64,000 bases of DNA, taken from positions 2,914,001 through 2,978,000 of the forward strand of contig NZ_JBGKAC010000001.1 of assembly GCF_041361465.1 (NCBI RefSeq), in the 5' to 3' direction. Below, one piece after another: positions 23,877 to 32,220 of the stretch. This stretch comes from Halobaculum sp. MBLA0143 (GTDB taxonomy: Archaea; Halobacteriota; Halobacteria; Halobacteriales; Haloferacaceae). The first letter of the stretch is position 1; each line of letters begins with the position of its first letter. The position numbers and the translations under genes were made by a program. Below the pieces are notes generated by a model that had not been told where the DNA came from, searched no databases, and saw only the letters and a program-made list of their open reading frames with translations.

Positions 23877-24794
23877 CTACCGCTCGGCGGCCGCTCGGAT
23901 CGCCCGGTCACGGGCAGTCTCCAGGTCCGCGAGGACGCTCGCGGCCGCCGCCAACACCGGGTGTGTGGCGTCGAGGTCGCCGTAGACGTAGTCGTACCAG
24001 TGTGGGTTGTCCGTCTCCGTGTGGATCTCTGCCTGTCGCTGCGCGACGAGGTCGCTCACCCCCTCCTCGTGCCACTCCAGTCGCTCGACGGTCGCCACAC
24101 AGCCGTCGAAGTCGTCTGTGGCGATGTCCGTCCCGGCCGTGGCGGCGTCCGCGGCCGGCGCGAGCACGTCTTCGGCCTCGCGGAGCCGGCGTTCCTCCGT
24201 GTCCAGGCGGTCGAGCACCGTCTCCCGGCGGTCGCGCGCCTCGACGGCGCCGTCCAACAGCGTCCGGTAGAGCGCTGGCGTGAGCGCCGATCCGGAGGCG
24301 ACGGTGCCGGCGACCCCCTCGGAGAACTCCGCGGCCATACTCTCCGTCAGGGTCTCGTCGTACTCCGCGGCGTGGTGTGGGGTGGACATCACCGTCTCCT
24401 CGTACGCGTCTCTGACGGCTCGCAACCCCCCGCCTCTGTCCGCGACACTACCGGTGACGAGGGTACCCCCGCCGGGCGGCTCCACGTGGTCGCCGGGCGT
24501 GATCCGGTTCGTCTCCAGCCGTCCGACCCGCTGGCGGAACTGTTCGAAGGCGTCGCGTTCTGCGGCCGCACGACGGCGCTCGTCGGCGACGGCGTCGTGG
24601 GCGTCTCCGAGGTGCAGCAACGTCACACCGGCCAGGAGGAGGGCGACGACACTCACGAGGACGACGACACCCGCAGCCAGGAGCTCCGGGTGGCCGCAGC
24701 CGGTGGCGCGACAGACGGAGACGACACTGTCCTCCAGCCCTCTGGTGGACATCCGCCCGACCGCGCTCGACGCGGCCCCGTTCGGTTGTGGCAT
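23877..24794 (-). CDS. DUF7260-like membrane-anchored coiled-coil protein
   Basis: A 305-residue haloarchaeal protein. One transmembrane helix lies near residues 41-60 (LLAAGVVVLVSVVALLLAGV), followed by a long charged helical region (ADERRRAAAERDAFEQFRQRV and DGAVEARDRRETVLDRLDTEERRLREAEDVL) and a C-terminal helical bundle (DLVAQRQAEIHTETDNPHWYDYVYGDLD). No catalytic motif is seen. The ATG at 24794 is chosen because AATAATGTG lies about 30 bases upstream. Confidence 0.6.
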   Translation of the reverse strand: MPQPNGAASSAVGRMSTRGLEDSVVSVCRATGCGHPELLAAGVVVLVSVVALLLAGVTLLHLGDAHDAVADERRRAAAERDAFEQFRQRVGRLETNRITPGDHVEPPGGGTLVTGSVADRGGGLRAVRDAYEETVMSTPHHAAEYDETLTESMAAEFSEGVAGTVASGSALTPALYRTLLDGAVEARDRRETVLDRLDTEERRLREAEDVLAPAADAATAGTDIATDDFDGCVATVERLEWHEEGVSDLVAQRQAEIHTETDNPHWYDYVYGDLDATHPVLAAAASVLADLETARDRAIRAAAER

Positions 24795-24889
24795 ACATCG
24801 TACCGTGTGAACTGGTGACACATTATTGTTTCTCCCGAGTCACACGTTCGTTCACTCTTCGGGCTCGGCGTTCTCCACGGGCTCCACTC

Positions 24890-24955
24890 GCCGGTCACTC
24901 GACGGTCGCCAACGACGCCGCCGCCGGTCACTCGACGGTCGCCAACGACGCCGCC
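24890..24955. repeat. 33-bp perfect tandem duplication spanning a stop codon
   Basis: Bases 24890-24922 and 24923-24955 are identical. The unit equals 11 codons and contains the last codons and the stop of the GGGP-synthase-like gene read on the minus strand. The inner copy supplies the real stop at 24928. The outer copy lies after it and would encode the same C-terminal residues again. The lack of any mismatch points to a recent event. Confidence 0.95.
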
Positions 24956-26130
24956 AGCGCCCGTTCGTAGTCGTCGGACGGCTCCCGGACCGCCCGGCCC
25001 AGCCGTCTGGCGAACGTCTCTGCGCCGTCGGCGAACTGATCGGCGAACGCCGGCACGGTCCACGGCGCCGGCGGGCCGTCGTCGGTCAGCCAGAGCCGAC
25101 AGACGAGCGTGGCCGTCAGGAGCTCTCGGGCCCGCTCCGTCGGCGCGTCGACGCTCGGCACCGTCGAGAGGTACGCCGCCGCCGTCGTGTCGTCGGCCCG
25201 GCCGGCGACCCACGACGCCACAGTCTCCGGGTCCGGGTCGCCGACCGCCTCGCGGTACGCCGCCGCCAGCGTCGCTTCCTCGTCGGCCACGTCGTGGAAC
25301 ACGTCGCCGACGACGACCGTGTCGGCGCCGGCCGACAGCACCGCCTCCGCGGCCGCCCGCGACCGTACACCGCCGCCGTACCACACCCGCGCCCACTGGG
25401 TCGCCTCGTCTAACCGCTCCAACGTCTCCGTCGCCGCCTCGCCGCCGTACGTCCCGGAGTACTCCAGGTAGACGATCTCGCTGTCGAGTCTGTGCTCGGC
25501 CGCCAGCGCCCGGCGTCTGGCCTCCGCCGGCTCCAACACGTCGTCGGCGGTGACGCCAGCCTCGCGGGCGGCGGCGCTGTCCGGGTTCTGGACGATGTAC
25601 GCCTCCGAAACTGCCGTCCGGACGAGCCACGAGGTGAGCACGTCCACGAGACGGTCGCCGACACGACTCTGCAACGACCGGTCGGCCAGCGTGCTCGGGA
25701 GGGCGTGGGCCACCGCCGCTGGCACCTGGTCGTCGTGGAGCGACTCGACCCCGGCGCCGAGTCTGCCGACCAACGACTCGCTGTCCCCGTTCAACACCTC
25801 CGGCAGCGTCAGGAACGTCGCCGCCTCTCGGGTGGCGGGCGTGACGTGAGCGGCCGCGCTCGGCTCGTGGAAGGCCGGCACCGGCGCGGTCGACAGCGCC
25901 GCGAACGTCGCCTCCGTGTGTGCGGCCGTCACGCCGCTGGAACCGCCGACGGAGACGGCGTCCGTCGCCGCGAGGTACGCCGGAAACAACGTCGGCAGCC
26001 GCTTGTCCGGCTCCGGGTCCACCTTCGTGACGTGCGTCCAGTTCGGCACCGGGTTCGTCGCGTCACCGAACAGTTCCTGGGCGACCACACGGACCGCGTC
26101 GACGGCGGCGTACGACGAACGGAGCGACAC
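24928..26130 (-). CDS. GGGP synthase (PcrB) family TIM-barrel protein, enlarged
   Basis: About 400 residues, much longer than the 230-250 of typical geranylgeranylglyceryl phosphate synthases. The family fingerprints are present but spread out: HVTKVDPEPDKRLPTLFPAYLAATDAVSVGGSSGVT near the start, AYIVQNPDSAAAREAGV in the middle, IVYLEYSGTYGG, and VWYGGGVRSRAAAEAVLSAGADTVVVGDVFHD. A large insertion follows the first motif, and about 100 extra residues form the C-terminus. It probably attaches an isoprenoid chain to glycerol phosphate or a related acceptor. The start is uncertain; I use the GTG at 26130. It diverges from a gene with a prenyl-synthase-like motif. Confidence 0.75.
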   Translation of the reverse strand: MSLRSSYAAVDAVRVVAQELFGDATNPVPNWTHVTKVDPEPDKRLPTLFPAYLAATDAVSVGGSSGVTAAHTEATFAALSTAPVPAFHEPSAAAHVTPATREAATFLTLPEVLNGDSESLVGRLGAGVESLHDDQVPAAVAHALPSTLADRSLQSRVGDRLVDVLTSWLVRTAVSEAYIVQNPDSAAAREAGVTADDVLEPAEARRRALAAEHRLDSEIVYLEYSGTYGGEAATETLERLDEATQWARVWYGGGVRSRAAAEAVLSAGADTVVVGDVFHDVADEEATLAAAYREAVGDPDPETVASWVAGRADDTTAAAYLSTVPSVDAPTERARELLTATLVCRLWLTDDGPPAPWTVPAFADQFADGAETFARRLGRAVREPSDDYERALAASLATVE

Positions 26131-26208
26131 AACTCCCCGGGAGACGGCGCGGGCACTTACCTCTCGCGGACGCCACCGACCGGCGGGACAAGACAAGACT
26201 GAAGGCCA

Positions 26209-27480
26209 GTGTCGGGGAACCGTAGCCGAGACGGGTCACCAGACCCGCAGGACACGATGGCAGGCGACCGACGCAGTCGACAGACGCCGCCCCGCCGAGC
26301 GGCCGCGACCGCTGCGGCCGCCGATCCGCTCCCGACCGCCGTCCGGGCGGTCCTCGGCTACTACGCCGACACGGGCGATCTCGCGGTGGGCTCACTCGAA
26401 CTGAAACGCCACGTCGACCGGTTCCTCGACCGGGTCGTCGGCGACGCGTTCGCCGCCGTCGAACGCGCCGTCGCCGACGAGTTCGATGTGCCCGCCGACG
26501 AGGTCGGCTTCGACTACGACACCAAGCTCACGCTCCCGGCCGAGTTGACGCTCAGCCACCTGTTCGGCCGGATTCGGTCGGCGACGACACCGCGGCTGAA
26601 CCCTCTCACCGGCGCGGTCGACGACGGTCCGTTGGGACAACTCCGTCGGATCCGAGGCGAGACCCCGACGGTCGCGGCGCTCGCGGACGCACGCGACCGA
26701 CTGGAACGGGTGCGGGACGTGACGGAGTTGGTCGTCGTCGCGCTGATCGACGGCGACGTGCGCGACGCCATCAACGACGCGGAGTACGAGGACTTCGTCG
26801 TCGCGTTCCCCGTCGACGACGACGACCGTGCGCGAATCGCCGAGATCGCCCAGTCCGTCCTGGAGTCACGGGTCGCCGAACTGTTCGAGCCGTTTCCCGA
26901 CGCCGTCGCCGACAGCTACGAGACGGCCGTCGCGGAGTCGGAGGCTCACCAGGATCGAGACCCGTACTTCCGGGAGCTGATGGCCGACGCCGAGGCCGGC
27001 GACCCCGAGGCGCTCGCGGCCGTCGAGTCGGAGTACAAGTTCGCCAACTTCGACGACCCTCCAGAGCTGTTCTCCGACCGCGAGCTGTCGTTCCCGTACC
27101 TCCGCACACAGTACGGCCGCGTCGGCGTCATCTACCACGGGATGGTGGAGATGTACCGTGCGGCCGGCGTCGAGATCGAGCCGGCGTTCGAACGCTCCAT
27201 CGTCCTCGCCATCGTCGGCGCGCAGATCTGGCTGGACGACGTGGACGACTACGAGGCCGACGCCGCCGAGGGGCAACTGACTCCCGTCACGGCGGAGTAC
27301 CTCCTGGCCGACGACGACGCGGAGGCGGTCGCGCGTGTGGTCGACGTGACAGAACAGTACCTCGGCGCGGCCAAGGCGTACGCGGCACAGACGAACTCCG
27401 GGCTCGCGGGAATCGGCGCCGACTACATCAGACGCTCCGGGTCGACGGCGCCGCTACCCGGGGCCGATCAGTCCCGGTGA
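26209..27480 (+). CDS. Uncharacterised protein with a prenyl-synthase-like Asp-rich motif
   Basis: A protein of 423 residues (407 if the ATG at 26257 is used). I do not recognise a named family. Near residues 330-352 it reads IVGAQIWLDDVDDYEADAAEGQ, which resembles the second Asp-rich region of trans-isoprenyl diphosphate synthases (G..xQ..DDxxD). The rest is helical and acidic, with a basic N-terminus. No clear first DDxxD is seen, so catalysis is doubtful. It shares a 78-base divergent promoter with the GGGP-synthase-like gene, and this pairing suggests a role in lipid synthesis. Its last 13 bases overlap hemA, read convergently. Confidence 0.6.
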   Translation: MSGNRSRDGSPDPQDTMAGDRRSRQTPPRRAAATAAAADPLPTAVRAVLGYYADTGDLAVGSLELKRHVDRFLDRVVGDAFAAVERAVADEFDVPADEVGFDYDTKLTLPAELTLSHLFGRIRSATTPRLNPLTGAVDDGPLGQLRRIRGETPTVAALADARDRLERVRDVTELVVVALIDGDVRDAINDAEYEDFVVAFPVDDDDRARIAEIAQSVLESRVAELFEPFPDAVADSYETAVAESEAHQDRDPYFRELMADAEAGDPEALAAVESEYKFANFDDPPELFSDRELSFPYLRTQYGRVGVIYHGMVEMYRAAGVEIEPAFERSIVLAIVGAQIWLDDVDDYEADAAEGQLTPVTAEYLLADDDAEAVARVVDVTEQYLGAAKAYAAQTNSGLAGIGADYIRRSGSTAPLPGADQSR

Positions 27481-28784
27481 GGCGGCTCCCCGTCGCCGAC
27501 GACACCCTCCGGCGGGCGGACGCCCTCCGGCGGCCCGCCGGCGGCGACGTCGAACTCCGGATCGAACAACTGCATCGCGGTGTAGATAGTGTTCCAGTCG
27601 TCCTCGGCGGCGGCCTCCCGGAGGCTCTTGGTCGGTGCGGCCAGCAGCTGTCCGACCAACGCGTCCGCCAGCGCCTGCACCGTCTCTCGCTGCTCGTCCG
27701 TCAGCTCGCCCTGTGACTCCAGTTTGGTCAGCGCCTCCTCCAGCTCCCGGCGTTTCGTCCGCTCTGCGGCCTCGTACATCGCCGAGACGGCGGCGTCCGC
27801 CCGGTCGCGTTTGAACTGCTCCAACAACCGGTCGAACTCCTCGTCGATCAGCGCCTCTACCGCCCGCATCTCCGCGGCGCGCTGTTCGCGGGCGGCGTCC
27901 GTCACCGCCTCCAGGTCGTCGATGTCGCGCAGCGGGACGGTCGTCTCTGCCTCCGGCGCCACGTCCCGCGGCTGGGCCAAGTCGATACACAGCGCCACGT
28001 CCCGGCGGGCGAAGTCCGACGCCCCGAGGACGTGGCCTTCGGCGTCCGTGGCCGTGACGACCACGCTCGCTCGTTCGAGCGCCCGGTCGGCGGCCGACAA
28101 CGGCACCGCCTCCGCCGTGGTGTCCAGCTCTGCGGCGACGTGTTCGGCCGCCGACAGCGTCCGATTGGCGACGAGCACCCGGTCCACCGCCGCGTCGGCC
28201 AGCGACCGAGCGACGAGCGTCCCCATCTCCCCGGCACCGACGACGAGGACGGTCTCGTCGGTGACGCCCGCCTCCCGACGGGCCAACTCGACCGCGGCCG
28301 ACCCCAGCGACACGGTGCCCTCGTTGATCGCCGTCTCCGTGCGGGCCCGTTCGCCGACGTGGATCGCCTTCGTGAGAATCTCCTCCAACAGCCCGTCGAG
28401 CCCGCCGACCTCGTCGGCGACGCCGACGGCGTCACGCACCTGGCCGATGATCTGGTCTTCGCCGAGCACGAGCGACTCCAGCCCGCTCGTCACCCGCATC
28501 AGGTGTCGGATCGTCTCCTCGTGGTCCAACCGGCGGACGGCCCCGGCTGGCACGTCCGCGGCGAATCCGTCGAGTGCTCGGTCCAGAGCGGCGGCGTTCT
28601 CACCGGCGACGTACGCCTCGGCCCGGTTGCACGTCGACAGCGCGAACGCCTCGTCGACGCCGGACTGTGCGAGCAGCCCGTCGACCACCTGGCGCTCCCC
28701 GTCGCCGCCCGCGGCCTCGATCTGGTCGACCGACGCGCGGCCGTGGGCGACACTGACGCCGGCGACGACTCCCGTCTCCATCAT
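27468..28784 (-). CDS. hemA: Glutamyl-tRNA reductase
   Basis: First committed step of tetrapyrrole synthesis in the C5 pathway: reduces glutamyl-tRNA to glutamate-1-semialdehyde with NADPH. It has 438 residues. The catalytic Cys is in ALSTCNRAEAY; SGLESLVLGEDQIIGQVRDA and LVVGAGEMGTLVARSL (Rossmann loop) are diagnostic, and the C-terminal dimerisation helices are followed by a Pro/Gly-rich tail. The ATG at 28784 overlaps the stop of the upstream precorrin-2 dehydrogenase gene in ATGA. The third gene of a heme operon. Confidence 0.96.
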   Translation of the reverse strand: MMETGVVAGVSVAHGRASVDQIEAAGGDGERQVVDGLLAQSGVDEAFALSTCNRAEAYVAGENAAALDRALDGFAADVPAGAVRRLDHEETIRHLMRVTSGLESLVLGEDQIIGQVRDAVGVADEVGGLDGLLEEILTKAIHVGERARTETAINEGTVSLGSAAVELARREAGVTDETVLVVGAGEMGTLVARSLADAAVDRVLVANRTLSAAEHVAAELDTTAEAVPLSAADRALERASVVVTATDAEGHVLGASDFARRDVALCIDLAQPRDVAPEAETTVPLRDIDDLEAVTDAAREQRAAEMRAVEALIDEEFDRLLEQFKRDRADAAVSAMYEAAERTKRRELEEALTKLESQGELTDEQRETVQALADALVGQLLAAPTKSLREAAAEDDWNTIYTAMQLFDPEFDVAAGGPPEGVRPPEGVVGDGEPPHRD

Positions 28785-29419
28785 TCTGTGACCTCCCGGA
28801 GGATCCGATCTGCCTCTCGCCTGCCCTTGTCGGGTTCTTCAGGTAAATGCTTCCAAACGGCGGAGGATTCCAGAATCTCGAGAATCGCCTCTCTCCGCGT
28901 CTCTGGGTCGGGTTCGTCGGCTTTCAGCCGCTCTCGAACGTCGCCGAGCAGCTCTGCCATCGCGCCCGCCCCGTCGATCTCCGACTCCAGCCGCTGGCGG
29001 AGGTACCGCGACAACGCCGGCGCGGTGCCGCCGGTCGCCAACGCCGCCACGACGGGGTCGTCTCTGACGGTCGCGGGCACGACGACTCCACCCGCCTCGC
29101 GGCTCCCCGACCGGTCCGCGCGGTTGACGAGCGCGCCGTGGTCGCGGGCGGCGGCCGCGACGGCGTCGTTCACGGCCGTCCGGTCGGTGGCGACGACGAC
29201 CAACGCCGGGTCGACCCGACGGACCCACCCGTCGGCGTCCTCCGGCGTCGGCGCCGCACGGACGAGACTCGCCCCCCCGAAGTCGGCGTCCGCGAACGCC
29301 GGGCTGACGACCACCGTCTCCGCCTCGCGGGCGAACGTCCGAGCCTTGCGCGCGCCGACCGCGCCGCCGCCGACGATCAACACTCGCCGGCCGGCGAAGT
29401 CGTGGAGCAACGGGATCAC
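28781..29419 (-). CDS. Precorrin-2 dehydrogenase / sirohydrochlorin ferrochelatase family (Met8-like)
   Basis: A 212-residue NAD-dependent enzyme that oxidises precorrin-2 to sirohydrochlorin on the way to siroheme. MIPLLHDFAGRRVLIVGGGAVGARKA is the Rossmann entry, ALVVVATDRTAVNDAVAAAAR and LVNRADRSGSREAGGVVVPATVRDDPVVAALATGGTAPALSRYLRQRLE are the CysG/Met8 signature. It starts with GTG two bases after the upstream gene and overlaps hemA. Whether it also inserts iron is not decided by sequence. Confidence 0.9.
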   Translation of the reverse strand: MIPLLHDFAGRRVLIVGGGAVGARKARTFAREAETVVVSPAFADADFGGASLVRAAPTPEDADGWVRRVDPALVVVATDRTAVNDAVAAAARDHGALVNRADRSGSREAGGVVVPATVRDDPVVAALATGGTAPALSRYLRQRLESEIDGAGAMAELLGDVRERLKADEPDPETRREAILEILESSAVWKHLPEEPDKGRREADRILREVTE

Positions 29420-29421
29420 GA

Positions 29422-30519
29422 TCAGTCGGAGTTCGTCGCCGTCTCTCCGGCCGTCTCCGTGTGGGCGTCCGCACGCTCGTCCAGCCTGATCCCGGTCTTC
29501 TTCAGGATCTGGGTGGAGAACAACGTGTCCCAGTCGTCGTCTTCGACGTCCCAGTGGTCGGCCATCACGTCACGGACCTGTTGGACCCGGCGCTGGCTCT
29601 CTGCCTCGCTGCGGCCGTGCGTCATGGCGAAGAAGTTGTACGGCCACACCCCCTCGTGGCGCGGTCGGTGGTAGCAGTGGGTGACGAACTCCAACTCCGC
29701 CACGGCCGGCCCGACCGTCGAGAGCATGTCGTCCGGGACGTCCCAGACGGTCATGCCGTTCTCCGTGTACCCCAGCGCGTAGTGGTTCGGGATCACGCCC
29801 ACACGGCGCACCTTCCCCTCGCGCTCGAAGCGCTTGATCGTCTCCACGACCCACGCCGTCGGCTGCCCGATCGCGTCGGCCACGTCGGCGTACGGGGTCT
29901 CCGTCACCGGGAGGCCGCCCTGGATCTCCACGACCAGGTCGCGCTCCCGGGGGGTCAGCGACTGTGCGCCCGTCGGCGTCACGTCCGGTCCGGCGTCCGA
30001 ACAGTCTACGTCGCCGTCCGGGACGGGTCCGTCGAGGAGGAACTTCGCGCCGACGTGGAACTCCTCCCGTTTCGGCATGTTGTACGTCTCCTGGCCGGTC
30101 TCCGACTCGATGTCTGCGAGCACCTCCGGCACCCGAGCCTCGTCTGCCACCGACAGCACGAACCAGACGTTCAGGTGCGGGTGCTCTCGCTCGTAGTTGT
30201 GTGCCACCTCGCGGTGGTCGTTGATCGTCTCCGTCACCGTCTCGAACTCCGGCTCCGGGGCGTGGGTGGCGACCAACGTCGCCGTGCCGCCGATCTCCTC
30301 GGCGTCGACCAGCGCGCCGAACCGAGAGAGCACTCCGTCGTCGTCCAGTTCACGGACGGCAGCCAGCAGTTCGTCGCCGGTCGTCTCCACGCCGCGCTCT
30401 CGGAGCGCGGCAGCAGCCGGCTCCCACGGCTCTGTCACGACCGGGAACCCACCCTGGAAGGCGTTGACGACCGCCCTGTCGAGCGTCGAGAGTTCCACGT
30501 CCGACTCCGCGGTGTCCAT
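29422..30519 (-). CDS. ahb: Siroheme decarboxylase, AhbA-AhbB fusion (Lrp/AsnC-like fold)
   Basis: Decarboxylates siroheme to didecarboxysiroheme in the archaeal heme pathway. The 365-residue protein holds two homologous halves, each a winged helix plus a RAM-like domain. The first (1-160) has YEREHPHLNVWFVLSVAD and ETYNMPKREEFHVGAKF. The second (190-350) has IPNHYALGYTENGMTVWDVP and THCYHRPRHEGVWPYNFFAMTHG. In many organisms these halves are separate AhbA and AhbB proteins. The gene heads an operon with Met8-like and HemA genes, which supports the role. Confidence 0.9.
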   Translation of the reverse strand: MDTAESDVELSTLDRAVVNAFQGGFPVVTEPWEPAAAALRERGVETTGDELLAAVRELDDDGVLSRFGALVDAEEIGGTATLVATHAPEPEFETVTETINDHREVAHNYEREHPHLNVWFVLSVADEARVPEVLADIESETGQETYNMPKREEFHVGAKFLLDGPVPDGDVDCSDAGPDVTPTGAQSLTPRERDLVVEIQGGLPVTETPYADVADAIGQPTAWVVETIKRFEREGKVRRVGVIPNHYALGYTENGMTVWDVPDDMLSTVGPAVAELEFVTHCYHRPRHEGVWPYNFFAMTHGRSEAESQRRVQQVRDVMADHWDVEDDDWDTLFSTQILKKTGIRLDERADAHTETAGETATNSD

Positions 30520-30558
30520 ACCCTACCACCGTCCGTGACGGACATAAGCGTCGCGTTC

Positions 30559-31017
30559 TCACGCCCCGCCAGACTCCGTCCCCGCGTCGCCGTCGTCCAG
30601 TCGCGCCTCCACCGCCGGGTCCGGCACCCGGGTCACGTCCGGTCCCAGCTCCTCGATCCCGTCGACGATCTCGTCTTGATCGGCCGTCGCCTCGTAGTAG
30701 AACACCAGATCGAACGTCCCGTCCCGGAGGAGGTGTTGGCTCTCCCAGACGAACTCGTCGTCGTCGACGGTGAGCCCCTGGTACTGGTTCGAGGAGAAGT
30801 CCGTGGTGTCGTTGCCGGCGTAGATGTACGTCTCTCCGGCGTCTGCGTGCTCGGCGATCACCTCGTTCAGGTTGACGACGAGGTCCTGCATCTCCAGGTC
30901 CTCGTCACCGCCCAGTTCCGTGTGGACGATACAGCCGATCAGCTCGATCTCGCCGGGCTCCAACAACGCCTTCGTCCGACGGTAGAGGTCGTGATCGACC
31001 GCAGACTGTTCCGTCAT
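30559..31017 (-). CDS. Conserved haloarchaeal protein, DUF5778-like
   Basis: A 152-residue acidic protein with no catalytic motif that I can name. Strand-rich segments are LLEPGEIELIGCIVHTELGGDED, VNLNEVIAEHADAGETYIYAGNDTTDFSSNQYQG and TFDLVFYYEATADQDEIVDGIEE. It lies upstream of the heme operon on the same strand, 40 bases away. The ATG at 31017 is preferred over a GTG two codons earlier. Confidence 0.6.
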   Translation of the reverse strand: MTEQSAVDHDLYRRTKALLEPGEIELIGCIVHTELGGDEDLEMQDLVVNLNEVIAEHADAGETYIYAGNDTTDFSSNQYQGLTVDDDEFVWESQHLLRDGTFDLVFYYEATADQDEIVDGIEELGPDVTRVPDPAVEARLDDGDAGTESGGA

Positions 31018-31110
31018 ACTCACGCGTTGGCCGGCGCCGGGTTAGGGGTAGCGGTTCTCTCGTGGCGTCGGAACGGACGCGTCACTGCGTCGAGCTACGG
31101 ACGGTGACGG

Positions 31111-32061
31111 TCAGTGGTCGGCGGCGTTGGAGACGACCGCCAGCCGACGGTCGACGACCCGCAGCAGTCGATCACGCTCGATCACGGCGAACCCACCGAC
31201 GACGGCCAGGAAGCCGGCTGCGGTCGGTACCGTCACCGGTTGACCCAGGAAGACGGCCGCGACGCCGGCGGCCACCACCGGTTCGAAGTACGACACCAGT
31301 GTCGTCTCGGTCGCGCCGGCCGTCGCCAACAGCCGGAAGTACAGCAGGTAGCCGAGTGCGCCGGCCACCAACGCCACGTACGCGAACGCGATCACCGCCT
31401 CCGCCGGAATCGTGGACGGCGCCGGCACCGTCTCGCCGCGGAGTCGAGAGCCCGTCAGCAGCGCCGCGGCGCCGCCGACCATCGCCCACGCCTGTACCGC
31501 CGTGGTCGGGAGCTGTGGGTCGAACGACCGCGTCCCGACGGCGCCGACCGCGAAGGAGACGGCGCCGACGAACACCAAGCCGACGCCCAGTGTCGTCCCG
31601 CCGAGCCGGCTCGGGTCCGGCTGTGCGACCAGCGCCACGCCGGCCAGCCCCAGCAGGAAGCCGACGGCGTCCGCCACGTCCGTCGACTCCGACAGCAACA
31701 GCCCCGCCAACACGGCCGTCACGACCGGCGAGGTGGAGACGACGACGCTCGCGACGCTTCCGGGGACGTACTGTGTCCCGACGAAGAGGAACGCCTGGTA
31801 GCCCGCGATGGTGAACACGGCCGCCGCCGCTGCGGCCCCCACGTCGTCTCTCGTCCGCGGGAGGAACTGCGAGCCCGTGTAGACGGCGTACGGCACCACG
31901 ACCGCCGCCGCGACGGCGTACCGGAGGCCGGCGAGCAACAACGGCGGTGCGTGTGCCACGGCCACTTCGATCCCGACGAAACTCCCTCCCCACGCGAGCG
32001 ACAAGACAGCGAACGGGACGAGCAGTTTCGCTTCCACACCTGTCTGTGAGTCTCCGGACAT
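31111..32061 (-). CDS. EamA/DMT-family transporter
   Basis: Inner-membrane exporter of 316 residues with ten predicted helices in two EamA repeats. The first covers about 10-140 (LLVPFAVLSLAWGGSFVGIEVA to LLGLAGVALVAQPD) and the second about 155-295, ending LGQPVTVPTAAGFLAVVGGFAVI. Members export amino acids or other small metabolites. The ATG at 32061 begins directly after a double ATTCGAAT palindrome, and an Lrp/AsnC gene is divergent, so export of a regulator-sensed amino acid is plausible. Confidence 0.88.
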   Translation of the reverse strand: MSGDSQTGVEAKLLVPFAVLSLAWGGSFVGIEVAVAHAPPLLLAGLRYAVAAAVVVPYAVYTGSQFLPRTRDDVGAAAAAAVFTIAGYQAFLFVGTQYVPGSVASVVVSTSPVVTAVLAGLLLSESTDVADAVGFLLGLAGVALVAQPDPSRLGGTTLGVGLVFVGAVSFAVGAVGTRSFDPQLPTTAVQAWAMVGGAAALLTGSRLRGETVPAPSTIPAEAVIAFAYVALVAGALGYLLYFRLLATAGATETTLVSYFEPVVAAGVAAVFLGQPVTVPTAAGFLAVVGGFAVIERDRLLRVVDRRLAVVSNAADH

Positions 32062-32080
32062 ATTCGAATCTAATTCGAAT
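32062..32080. promoter_or_regulatory. Double ATTCGAAT operator before the EamA gene
   Basis: Two perfect 8-bp palindromes ATTCGAAT at 32062-32069 and 32073-32080 are separated by three bases, so their centres are 11 bp apart, one helical turn. The element abuts the EamA start codon and lies over the expected transcription start, where a bound protein would block transcription. The likely binder is the divergent Lrp-type regulator. Confidence 0.7.
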
Positions 32081-32089
32081 AATAGCCAC

Positions 32090-32106
32090 AAGTGTAAGAC
32101 ACACTT
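32090..32106. promoter_or_regulatory. Inverted repeat AAGTGT/ACACTT in the divergent promoter
   Basis: AAGTGT (32090-32095) and its complement ACACTT (32101-32106) are separated by five bases. The element sits between the EamA operator and the regulator gene and overlaps the region where the EamA TATA box should be. It may be a second regulator site. Confidence 0.45.
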
Positions 32107-32220
32107 CTAACCTGCAAGCCTCTGCGCGGACCGACGGGAACCCGGAACACGTCCGACTCGGGTCGGGTGTCACCGCCCGAGTTGGAACGAACTACAAGGA
32201 GTGAGCCTGTACCCCGAGTC

